Assembly (NCBI RefSeq): GCF_000189535.1
Contig: NC_015145.1
Span: 3,596,001 to 3,660,000, forward strand
Direction of reading: 5' to 3'
DNA length: 64,000 nucleotides
Source of the DNA: Pseudarthrobacter phenanthrenivorans Sphe3
GTDB lineage: Bacteria > Actinomycetota > Actinomycetes > Actinomycetales > Micrococcaceae
A program made the position numbers and the translations under genes. The notes under the pieces are model-generated. The model had not been told where the DNA came from. It ran no database searches and saw only the letters and a program-made list of their open reading frames with translations. This document shows positions 7,552 to 14,147 of this stretch, one piece after another. Numbering within the stretch: position 1 is the first letter of the stretch; every line of letters begins with the position of its first letter.

Positions 7552-8286
7552 CTACCCGTCGAAGTGGGTGCGGATGTTGCCGCCGGACAGCTGTTCGATC
7601 AGTTCCTTGGCAACATCGCGCAACTTACGGTTGCGGTTGCTGGAAACCTTGGTGAGGATATCCATCGCTTCCGCCTGCGAGCACCTGTTCTGCGCCATTA
7701 TGACGCCACAGGCAAGATTGATGGCCGTACGGCTTTGCATCGCCGCTTCCAGGTCCTCTGCATGGTTCTGTGCAGTGTCAATCCTGACCGAGAGATGAAG
7801 GGTTGTGTGGGCGGCCGCAGCGAAGCCCACGGCTTTCTCGTAAACGTTGGCTGTGAACGCGTGCGGCTTTGAGGCAAAGAAGTTCAATGCGGCGCTGGCA
7901 TCAGTGGTGATCTCCAGGGGGACACCCAGCGAGCTGCGTACATTGGCCTGTGCCAGCGCCCGGTTATAGTCCGGCCAGCGCGGGTCCGCGGAAACGTCGT
8001 CGATCATGGTTGACTGCATCTCCCGCAATGCCTTGATGCACGGCCCGTCCCCCAGCGCCTGCTCCAAATGGTCAAGCTCCACCGCACGTTCACTGCTGCC
8101 CGCCGCGGTGGCGGGCCTGCGCTTCATCCTGAGGGTAACTGCACATTCGACGTGATCGCCGGCAGCTTCGGACACCGCGGCCGCGGCAAGCCGGGAGAGT
8201 CCTGAGAGGAACTCAACGGCGTTTTCTGAGCCAGCCAGAATACTCTGAAGCTCTTCGATAGATGCGGCATCGGATGCACTTGACAT
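7552..8286 (-). CDS. GAF-ANTAR regulator 1
   Basis: About 244 residues. The N-terminal GAF sensor (~10-165) carries the DGPCIKALR segment typical of actinobacterial GAF-ANTAR proteins. The C-terminal ANTAR RNA-binding domain (~175-230) reads QSRTAINLACGVIMAQNRCSQAEAMDILTKVSSNRNRKLRDVAKELI. ANTAR proteins bind paired hairpins in leader RNAs to prevent termination; here the signal and RNA targets are unknown. No histidine-kinase or receiver domain is present. Start chosen at ATG 8286, because upstream codons do not align with relatives. First gene of the GAF-ANTAR cluster and the only intact one on the minus strand. Confidence 0.92.
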   Translation of the reverse strand: MSSASDAASIEELQSILAGSENAVEFLSGLSRLAAAAVSEAAGDHVECAVTLRMKRRPATAAGSSERAVELDHLEQALGDGPCIKALREMQSTMIDDVSADPRWPDYNRALAQANVRSSLGVPLEITTDASAALNFFASKPHAFTANVYEKAVGFAAAAHTTLHLSVRIDTAQNHAEDLEAAMQSRTAINLACGVIMAQNRCSQAEAMDILTKVSSNRNRKLRDVAKELIEQLSGGNIRTHFDG

Positions 8287-8366
8287 GGGCCCAATCCTAC
8301 TGGAGTCCGTGCTGCAGGCCGGGAGCGGTCCAACAGCGGGCATGAACTTACGGAAAGGTGGTGTGC

Positions 8367-8650
8367 CTACTCGTCAAAGTGGGTCCGCAGTCCGGCATTC
8401 GGCGATACCGAGGTGATAAGCCCGGCCGCCACGTCCCGCAGTTTGACGTTGCGGCTGTTGGAGGCCTTCCGCAGGATGGTCATTGCTTCGTCCTGGCTGC
8501 AACGGTTTTGGGCCATGATGATGCCGACGGCCACGTCGATGGCCGTTCGCGACTTCATGGCCGCTTTCCGCCTGAGGTTTGCAGGACAAGATCCTGGAGA
8601 TGGGAAACGATCCCGTCCTGGAGGGCTGAAGTGTCGGGCACGGCATCCAT
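8367..8650 (-). pseudogene. GAF-ANTAR fossil with the GAF domain deleted
   Basis: Two pieces of a GAF-ANTAR gene lie in different frames. Piece one starts at ATG 8650 (AAGGGA upstream) and encodes 31 residues ending LQDLVLQTSGGKRP; this matches the LQDLLLDS/LQELVLDS start of the neighbouring paralogs. Piece two (8558-8367, 63 residues) is an intact ANTAR domain, SRTAIDVAVGIIMAQNRCS through LRDVAAGLI, ending THFDE like its neighbours. The whole GAF domain between them (~150 residues) is missing. The stop of piece one and the ATG of piece two overlap as ATGA (8555-8558), so translational coupling could still make a free ANTAR peptide. Confidence 0.75.
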
Positions 8651-8788
8651 GGCACATCCCTTGAAGTTGGGTGTCAGCCGCCGGCAGATTCCCAAAGCAG
8701 CCTGAACGCGCCCACTTCAAAACGCTTCCTTTCCAAGACTACGTCCATTCCCCTGACTAATCCCGCTGTTATGGCACCCAGTCACGTC

Positions 8789-8818
8789 CACCAAGCATTC
8801 TGCAGGCTATGCTTGGTG
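8789..8818. repeat. 10-bp inverted repeat CACCAAGCAT / ATGCTTGGTG
   Basis: Perfect arms at 8789-8798 and 8809-8818 with a 10-bp spacer, in the divergent gap between the GAF-ANTAR fossil and GAF-ANTAR 2. It could be an operator or an RNA hairpin in the leader of GAF-ANTAR 2 (85 nt before its ATG). The core ACCAAGC...GCTTGGT recurs at 12895-12925, on the other side of the cluster. Confidence 0.5.
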
Positions 8819-8902
8819 TGGAACGGAGTGGCTTTTCGGTCCCGGCCCAGCAGGGGGCATCCCCAAGGACAGCGACTGTCCGGATGCAGAAGGGTGGCTT
8901 CA

Positions 8903-9631
8903 ATGCCACAGCAACTCCCCCTTGATGAACTCACTCTTGCGCTTGCCCGCATCAACGGCCTGCTCCTTACCCAGGAAAAGGTGGACCGGGCCGTACAACT
9001 GCTTGCCGAGGGTATCCGCGACGCCTTTCCCGGAACTTCCGGAGCGGGCGTTTCCCTCCTTGATGAGCAGGGCCGCAGAACCAGCACGGGTGCCACTGAC
9101 CCCGTGGTCCTCGCAGCAGACGCTGCCCAGTACGAGCTGGCGCAGGGACCTTGCCTCACCGCTTGGTCCACCGAACGCACAGTAGTGGTTCCCGACGTAG
9201 CGACCGATGACCGCTGGCCCCTGTGGTCCCAGGCCGTGGCCGACCTCGCCATCCGGTCGGTCATCAGCACACCGCTTATGGCCGGGACGAAATGCCTGGG
9301 CGCGCTGAAACTGTACTCAACCCAGCCGGATGCCTACAGCGCCGCCACGGCCAGGCCACTGGAGAAACTTGCTGTCCCCGCGGCCACCCTGCTGGACAAC
9401 ATCCAGACCTCGGAAGCACCCAAACGCTTCAGCGAGGTCCTGGCCACCGCCCTGCAGAGCCGGGATACGGTGACCCGCGCCCAGGGTTACGTGATGCAAC
9501 TGCACGGCGTCGGGGCGGAGCACGCCCTGCACCGGTTGGTGCAGCTTTCAAGGAGCCGCGGGCAGTCACTGCTCACCGTCAGCGCCCAGATCCTCGATGG
9601 GAGCGGGAGCAGCTCCCATGACAAGGGGTGA
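8903..9631 (+). CDS. GAF-ANTAR regulator 2
   Basis: 242 residues. GAF domain ~15-165 with AQGPCLTAW, then a C-terminal ANTAR-like helical domain (ALQSRDTVTRAQGYVMQLHGVGAEHALHRLVQLSRSRG) that is more diverged than in regulators 1 and 5. It is closest to GAF-ANTAR 3: both begin QLPLDEL and share ARI.GLLLT.EKV, PGT.GAGVSLLD and GPCLTAW, so they form a subfamily within the cluster. Start at ATG 8903 with AGAAGGG ending 9 nt upstream. The Gly/Ser-rich C-terminus is short. Confidence 0.9.
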   Translation: MPQQLPLDELTLALARINGLLLTQEKVDRAVQLLAEGIRDAFPGTSGAGVSLLDEQGRRTSTGATDPVVLAADAAQYELAQGPCLTAWSTERTVVVPDVATDDRWPLWSQAVADLAIRSVISTPLMAGTKCLGALKLYSTQPDAYSAATARPLEKLAVPAATLLDNIQTSEAPKRFSEVLATALQSRDTVTRAQGYVMQLHGVGAEHALHRLVQLSRSRGQSLLTVSAQILDGSGSSSHDKG

Positions 9632-9770
9632 TGGGGATGCCCCGGACTCTTCCGCCCTCGAAGCCGTACCTTGCGGACCTGATGGCCCAGGCGAGCGGAC
9701 ACCCCTAACGATTAAAGAAAATACCGGAGCGCGCCCGCCCCGCACGGGCCCCCGCTAAAGGGCTTGGCTT

Positions 9771-9776
9771 TATGCT
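9771..9776 (+). promoter_or_regulatory. Possible -10 for a leaderless GAF-ANTAR 3 transcript
   Basis: TATGCT fits the actinobacterial TANNNT -10 and ends 6 nt before the ATG at 9783. No Shine-Dalgarno sequence lies between. No good -35 is visible, which is usual for leaderless TANNNT promoters. Confidence 0.4.
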
Positions 9777-9782
9777 GGGTCT

Positions 9783-10499
9783 ATGGCGCAACTTCCCCTT
9801 GACGAGCTGAGTACTGTCATTGCTCGCATCCAGGGGTTGCTGCTGACTGAGGAAAAGGTCACTACCGCTGTCCGCCTCCTTGCGCGGGCTGCCAAAGAAT
9901 CGGTTCCGGGCACCATCGGAGCCGGCGTCTCACTCCTGGATGCGCGCGGGCGCCGGACCAGCAGCGGCTACACGGATGCGATCGTCAGGCAGGCCGACGC
10001 CATCCAGTATGAGTACGGGGAAGGCCCGTGCCTAACCGCCTGGGCGGCGGAGGAGACGGTGCTGGTCCGGGACCTGAATGACGAAGCACGCTGGCCGGAG
10101 TGGCGAAACGGCGTGGCAGGACTGCCCATACTTTCCGTGGTAAGCGCACCACTGATGGCTGGTGGTGAATCCATCGGTTCACTGAAACTGTATGCCGCTG
10201 CCGCCGGCGTGTATGACGGATCCAGCGCCGACCTGCTCCAGCTTTTCGCGGCCCCGGCCGCCACCCTGTTGTCGCATATCCAGGCCAGCGAGGCTCCCCA
10301 GAAAATGACCGAGGGCCTGCAGGCATCCTTGTTCACGCGGGATCAGGTTAACCGTGCCTGCGGGGTGCTGATGGAGCGGCTGGGTATCAGCCACGAGGCG
10401 GCGCTGCAGCTGCTGATTAGGCAGGCCAGGCAGGAAAATGCAGCATTGCAGTACATCAGCGAACGCGTCATCGCCGGGACGCCGGCCCCCGGAACGTAG
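9783..10499 (+). CDS. GAF-ANTAR regulator 3
   Basis: 238 residues. GAF sensor ~12-165 with YGEGPCLTAW, then the ANTAR domain FTRDQVNRACGVLMERLGISHEAALQLLIRQARQENAALQYISERVI. Paralog of GAF-ANTAR 2, probably by local duplication. The start lacks a ribosome-binding site and sits 6 nt after a TANNNT hexamer, so the message may be leaderless. Nine bases after its stop begins a small acidic protein (10509) whose paralog follows GAF-ANTAR 4 in the same way. Confidence 0.9.
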   Translation: MAQLPLDELSTVIARIQGLLLTEEKVTTAVRLLARAAKESVPGTIGAGVSLLDARGRRTSSGYTDAIVRQADAIQYEYGEGPCLTAWAAEETVLVRDLNDEARWPEWRNGVAGLPILSVVSAPLMAGGESIGSLKLYAAAAGVYDGSSADLLQLFAAPAATLLSHIQASEAPQKMTEGLQASLFTRDQVNRACGVLMERLGISHEAALQLLIRQARQENAALQYISERVIAGTPAPGT

Positions 10500-10508
10500 G
10501 AACCGCCC

Positions 10509-10841
10509 ATGGGCTTTGACCCCAATGAACCGGAACAGCGGCGCCAGCTCCGGGCAGCGATGAAAGCTGCAGATATTTCGTTGTCCGAGCTGTGGCTGAA
10601 GTATTTTGGCCTCTCCGGTGACGCGGGAGAGTACGAGGTGGAAGCGTACCTGCAGGGCCTCTTATCCCTGCCTCCGATGCAACGGGACTTGTTGGCCCTG
10701 GCGGCCAATGAGCTGATTGATGACCTTCCGCGGCCCCGGGCGCCCTATTCTGACGACTTCGACGGCGGTACGGAGTCCGGCTCCGACGGATCGGCCGCGA
10801 GCGAGGACGGCAGCGGACGGCAGGCTGACGCGGACGAGTAG
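10509..10841 (+). CDS. Small acidic protein, partner-type gene of GAF-ANTAR cluster (paralog A)
   Basis: 110 residues, unrecognised family. The N-terminal ~75 residues are predicted helical with the pattern LSELWLKYFGLSGDAGEYEVEAYL, then a P..Q..LLALAANE segment; the last ~35 residues are acidic and disordered (Asp/Glu/Ser/Gly). The folded part aligns with the 86-residue protein at 11738: L-x-x-LW-x2-Y-x-G-x-x-GD-x2-E-x4-AYL-x3-L-x-x-P-x2-Q-x2-L-x-A. It starts 9 bp after GAF-ANTAR 3 and is surely co-transcribed with it. Conserved placement suggests it works with the GAF-ANTAR protein, for example as a partner or modulator; that is inference. Confidence 0.8.
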   Translation: MGFDPNEPEQRRQLRAAMKAADISLSELWLKYFGLSGDAGEYEVEAYLQGLLSLPPMQRDLLALAANELIDDLPRPRAPYSDDFDGGTESGSDGSAASEDGSGRQADADE

Positions 10842-11009
10842 CCCGGGGACAGCCCTGCCGTTTCCATACTCCCCGTACAGGCGTAGTGTCGAATATAGGA
10901 GATTTCGGGATACCAGCAGATCCGGAGGTTGAATACACGGGCCAGCCGCGCAAAGAGCGGCGGCCGACAGCCAGGCCACGGCGCCAGGCGCTTTATGGAT
11001 CGAGGCCCG

Positions 11010-11735
11010 ATGGCCAACGAAAGCACCGTCACTACTTCCGACCAGATGCAGGACCTACTGCTTGATAGTCCGGGATTTCCTGAATTCCTTCTTGGCCTGG
11101 CCACCATTTCCGCGTCCCTGATCACCGCAGACGGTCCGATCATGTGCACCATAACGGTGGAGCGCGATGGTGGGCTGACCACCATGGCGAGCAGCACCCC
11201 GGGAGGCCGCCTTCTGGACGAGACGCAATACGGGTTCGACGACGGGCCCTGCCTTACTGCCGCGCGGCAGCAGCGCCTGGTCTGGGTTCCGGACCTCAGG
11301 GGCGATGGACGCTGGGACGACTACGTGGAGGCGGCACTCCAGCAGGGGGTTCTGTCCGTGCTTGCCGTACCCATCCCCACGGACGCAACGTCCCGGGCAG
11401 GGCTGAACTGCTACGCCCACTCCGTCAACGCCTTCACAGAGGAAACGGTGGCTCTGCTGGAACAGCACGCAGCATCCATGTCCAGGGTCCTGCGCGTCGC
11501 ATTGCGGCTGCACGGGGCGGAAGTACATCCCGAACACCTCAGGGCAGCGCTGAAGTCACGCGCCGTGGTGGACGCGGCCGTGGCACTGATCATGCTCCAG
11601 CAAAGAGGCGGCCGCGACGCCGCCCTGGACATCCTCCGCATCGCCGCGGATTCCAGCAACCGCAGGATCCACGACATAGCCACTGACATCGTCCGGGGCG
11701 CAGCTCTCCCGGCAACCCAGCTCAACGGAGGGTAG
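11010..11735 (+). CDS. GAF-ANTAR regulator 4
   Basis: About 241 residues. It begins near MQDLLLDSPGFPEFLLGLATISA, continues with a GAF domain containing FDDGPCLTAARQQ, and ends with an ANTAR domain (LKSRAVVDAAVALIMLQQRGGRDAALDILRIAADSSNRRIHDIATDIV). The usual ANTAR stretch AxGxIM is changed to AVALIM, and the N-R-C-S motif to QRGG. Start chosen at ATG 11010 with GAGG 4-8 nt upstream; earlier in-frame starts exist at 10995 (ATG) and 10929 (TTG). First gene of a three-gene operon with paralog B and GAF-ANTAR 5. Confidence 0.9.
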   Translation: MANESTVTTSDQMQDLLLDSPGFPEFLLGLATISASLITADGPIMCTITVERDGGLTTMASSTPGGRLLDETQYGFDDGPCLTAARQQRLVWVPDLRGDGRWDDYVEAALQQGVLSVLAVPIPTDATSRAGLNCYAHSVNAFTEETVALLEQHAASMSRVLRVALRLHGAEVHPEHLRAALKSRAVVDAAVALIMLQQRGGRDAALDILRIAADSSNRRIHDIATDIVRGAALPATQLNGG

Positions 11736-11737
11736 GA

Positions 11738-11998
11738 ATGTATTCCACTGGGGCCGATGGGCCCGAACAACCGGACCGGGCGATCGAACTGCGGCAGGGA
11801 ACAGCCCAGCGGTTCCGCAACACGGACCTTCCCCTGGAAAAGCTGTGGATGTACTACTACGGCATCGGCGGAGACATCGACGAGATGTCGCTCGACGCCT
11901 ATCTCCATGAGGCCTTGGACATCCCGGCTGCACAGGTAGGCCTGATCGCCGCCGCAATGACGGAGATGACGGAGATGACAGAAGGCGATTCCATATGA
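11738..11998 (+). CDS. Small protein, partner-type gene of GAF-ANTAR cluster (paralog B)
   Basis: 86 residues, unrecognised family, 2 bp after GAF-ANTAR 4 and overlapping GAF-ANTAR 5 by ATGA, so it is translationally coupled at both ends. The core LEKLWMYYYGIGGDIDEMSLDAYL, followed by LDIPAAQVGLIAAAM, is clearly homologous to the 10509 protein. It ends in a short tandem repeat (MTEMTEMTE, encoded by repeated atgacggag units) instead of that protein's acidic tail. No signal peptide or membrane segment is visible. Confidence 0.82.
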   Translation: MYSTGADGPEQPDRAIELRQGTAQRFRNTDLPLEKLWMYYYGIGGDIDEMSLDAYLHEALDIPAAQVGLIAAAMTEMTEMTEGDSI

Positions 11999-12762
11999 CA
12001 ACCCAGGAGCACGGCACGGAAGGCTTTGACGCCGCACCCCGTGCCGGCGGATTGGATACCAGGCTGCAGGAACTGGTCCTGGACAGCCGGGACGTCGCCG
12101 CTTTCCTCACCGATCTGGCGGTCATCGCTGCGGCCCGGCTGTCCACCCCGTCCCACCCTGTCCATGCCGGAGTGACCGTCATCCGCCACAAGCGGCCCCA
12201 GGCCGTGGCCAGCAGTGATGCCCAGGCGCGCGCATTGGACGAGACGCAGAACGGTTTTGGAGACGGCCCCTGCCTCACCGCACTCCACAGCAGGACAACA
12301 TTGCTGGTTCCGGACCTGGCCATCGAACACCGCTGGGCCCGCTACATAAAGGCGACCATGGCGCAAGGCGTCTCCTCCATCCTTGCCGTGCCGTTGGACC
12401 TGGCTGGAGAAGCTGAGGCCGTCCTCAACCTGTACTCCGGCCGCAGCCACGGATTTTCAACGGAGGACATTGCCACAGCGGAGGCCTTCGCGGAGCAGGC
12501 AGCGGTATCCCTGCGCCTGGTCCTGCGGATCACACAGCTCGGCGAGGCACGCAACGACCTCTCGAATGCACTGCAGTCGCGCACGGTCATCGACATGGCC
12601 ATCGGGGCAATCATGGCCGAGAACAGGTGCAGCCGGGACGCGGCCTTCAGCATCCTGACAAAAGCCTCCAGTACGCGGAACATCAAGCTCCGCGAGGTGG
12701 CCGCTTCCGTCATTGCCTCCATCTCCGGCGAGAAGCAGGTCGACACCTACTTCGACGAGTAA
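11995..12762 (+). CDS. GAF-ANTAR regulator 5
   Basis: 255 residues. N-terminus LDTRLQELVLDSRDVAAFLTDLA, GAF with FGDGPCLTALHS, and a well-conserved ANTAR domain (LQSRTVIDMAIGAIMAENRCSRDAAFSILTKASSTRNIKLREVAASVI). It ends VDTYFDE, similar to the THFD(G/E) ends of regulator 1 and the fossil, so these three form one branch. Last gene of the 11010-12762 operon. Targets unknown; ANTAR-bound leader hairpins should be sought elsewhere in the genome. Confidence 0.92.
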   Translation: MTTQEHGTEGFDAAPRAGGLDTRLQELVLDSRDVAAFLTDLAVIAAARLSTPSHPVHAGVTVIRHKRPQAVASSDAQARALDETQNGFGDGPCLTALHSRTTLLVPDLAIEHRWARYIKATMAQGVSSILAVPLDLAGEAEAVLNLYSGRSHGFSTEDIATAEAFAEQAAVSLRLVLRITQLGEARNDLSNALQSRTVIDMAIGAIMAENRCSRDAAFSILTKASSTRNIKLREVAASVIASISGEKQVDTYFDE

Positions 12763-12894
12763 GTTCCTTCCGGCGCTGGGGTCAGAAGGCGTACACCACT
12801 CCGACGTGATGAGACTCACTCGCAACAATCTTGAGGCCGGGCGCGCGGCTGGGCAGTATTGAAGGCATAGGCAAACTGGCCGCGCATGATGGGC

Positions 12895-12925
12895 GACCAA
12901 GCCTCCGGGGCCGGTGTGCTTGGTC
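12895..12925. repeat. 8-bp inverted repeat GACCAAGC / GCTTGGTC
   Basis: Perfect arms at 12895-12902 and 12918-12925 with a 15-bp spacer, in the gap after GAF-ANTAR 5 and 55 nt before the small ORF at 12980. It shares the ACCAAGC...GCTTGGT core with the repeat at 8789-8818. The rest of 12763-12979 shows no convincing gene. Confidence 0.45.
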
Positions 12926-12979
12926 ACATCTGCCTCGATCCGGTTGCCATCACCTCTTGGCAGCCTGCACTATTGAAAA

Positions 12980-13084
12980 ATGGGGAATGCGCTTTCCCAC
13001 CTGCAGTCCGTCCTCATCGACGAGGACACGGCCCGGGCAATGATGATTCCGGACCGCCAACCGCAAGAAATGGAAGTTGAATAA
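12980..13084 (+). CDS. Possible 34-residue leader or small protein
   Basis: Short frame from ATG 12980 encoding MGNALSHLQSVLIDEDTARA followed by a Met/Pro/Glu-rich tail. Its TAA overlaps the next gene's ATG as TAATG (13082-13086), a classic translational-coupling junction. No strong ribosome-binding site precedes it and an in-frame stop lies two codons upstream, so the start is fixed if it is real. No known homology is evident. Confidence 0.35.
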   Translation: MGNALSHLQSVLIDEDTARAMMIPDRQPQEMEVE

Positions 13085-13281
13085 TGACGTTCGATGCCAA
13101 AGACTCCGTGACCCTGAAAATCTGGGACCGGTCCACGCTCCACCACACCCTTGACTCCGCCGTGCAGGACCTTTCCGCCCGGCACAACACCACCACCTGC
13201 CGCGTTGCGGTCACCTGCAGTGGCCCCAACACCTTCACCCTGAGCTTGCGCGGCGAAGCCCAGGCGCTGGCCTCCGCCTAA
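13084..13281 (+). CDS. Small conserved-looking hypothetical protein (65 aa)
   Basis: 65 residues, soluble, with GGAAG 7 nt before the ATG. The sequence alternates polar and hydrophobic residues (VTLKIWDRSTLHHTLDSAV, then CRVAVTCSGPNTFTLSL), suggesting a small alpha/beta fold. I do not recognise the family. It is followed directly by a strong hairpin terminator, so it ends a transcription unit. It may be coupled to the 34-residue frame upstream. Confidence 0.65.
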   Translation: MTFDAKDSVTLKIWDRSTLHHTLDSAVQDLSARHNTTTCRVAVTCSGPNTFTLSLRGEAQALASA

Positions 13282-13295
13282 GCCGCAACGCCACA

Positions 13296-13343
13296 AACGG
13301 AAGCGGACGACGCCGGGACCTCCCGTCGTCGTCCGCTTCCGTT
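13296..13343. terminator. Hairpin terminator
   Basis: Long stem, arms 13296-13318 and 13321-13343 (23 bp, one C/A mismatch), with a 2-base loop. The outer stem AACGGAAGCGG is locus-specific; the inner part is the GACGAC(G)GCGGGA core shared across the window. Confidence 0.75.
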
Positions 13344-13384
13344 AAGCGCCGCCCGGCGAGCTTGCGGCCCGGCATACTTGAGGC

Positions 13385-13951
13385 ATGACGATGCGCACGT
13401 GGTGGGGGCTTGGGAAGCGGCGCGGCCCGGGCGAGGTCTGGCGGGACTGGACGGCCGCGGACGAGGCCGGTGACGCCGAGCGGGCGGCGGCGCTTGCCGC
13501 CGAACTGCTGGAGCTGACCCCGCGTTCCTATTTCAGCTGGTTCCATGCCGGGCTCCTGTCCAAAGCACTGGGGAACTGGGCCGAAAGCTCCGAACGCAAC
13601 GCGCGCGCCCTTGAGCTCTTTACGCCGGAAGATGCCGAAGCGTTCGACGGCGTAAATCCCGCCGCGTGGAACCTGGGCATCGCAGCAACGGCGCTCGGCG
13701 ACTGGGCCACCGCGCGAAGGGCCTGGACTGTTTACGGCTTGGACGGGCTCGGAAGCGGCACGGAGCCCATCGACCGTGATTTCGGGCTGGCACCGGTGAG
13801 GCTGAACCCTGACAAGCCCAGCCTTCCGCACCAGGTGATGCCCTCGGCCGGAGCCGCGGAGGTGGTCTGGTGCTGGCGCAGGAGCCCCGCCCATGCCGTG
13901 ATCTCGAACGTCCCCCTCCCCGAGTCCGGCCACCGCTTCGGGGACGTTTAG
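13385..13951 (+). CDS. Tetratricopeptide-like protein, probably C-terminally truncated
   Basis: 188 residues. Helical pairs resemble TPR units (EVWRDWTAADEAGDAERAAALAAELLEL, then FSWFHAGLLSKALGNWAESSERNARALEL, then AAWNLGIAATALGDWATARRAW). The frame stops abruptly after LPESGHRFGDV. Downstream, in another frame, 13977-14087 encodes a sequence reading GLAGREPELTEVVEAW and ending in LALLW that looks like the lost C-terminus of the same family. Likely an internal deletion; the N-terminal part may still be made. Function unknown. Confidence 0.6.
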   Translation: MTMRTWWGLGKRRGPGEVWRDWTAADEAGDAERAAALAAELLELTPRSYFSWFHAGLLSKALGNWAESSERNARALELFTPEDAEAFDGVNPAAWNLGIAATALGDWATARRAWTVYGLDGLGSGTEPIDRDFGLAPVRLNPDKPSLPHQVMPSAGAAEVVWCWRRSPAHAVISNVPLPESGHRFGDV

Positions 13952-13976
13952 CCATGACCACCCGCCCGCGCAATCA

Positions 13977-14087
13977 GAGGGGACGCTGCTGGGGCTTGCC
14001 GGACGGGAACCTGAGCTGACAGAAGTGGTGGAGGCCTGGGCGAACGCGAGGCCTGCCGTATCGGTCCACCTTGCCCTGCTCTGGTGA
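13977..14087 (+). pseudogene. Out-of-frame C-terminal remnant of the preceding gene
   Basis: Open stretch of 36 codons plus a stop, without a start, in a frame shifted from the gene ending at 13951. Codon use is gene-like and the end VSVHLALLW reads as a finished protein C-terminus. Interpreted as the remnant left by a deletion between the two pieces; comparison with intact relatives would settle it. Confidence 0.4.
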
Positions 14088-14147
14088 GCGGCACGTAAAA
14101 TTTGTGGGGTCAGGCGGAAGCGCGCCCCCCAAGCAACAAAGGCAACC

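Noticed and set aside
12886..13080. 64-codon plus-strand frame overlapping the 34-codon frame
   Set aside because: Pro/Gly/Arg-rich, not coupled to the next gene; the overlapping frame with the TAATG junction is better.
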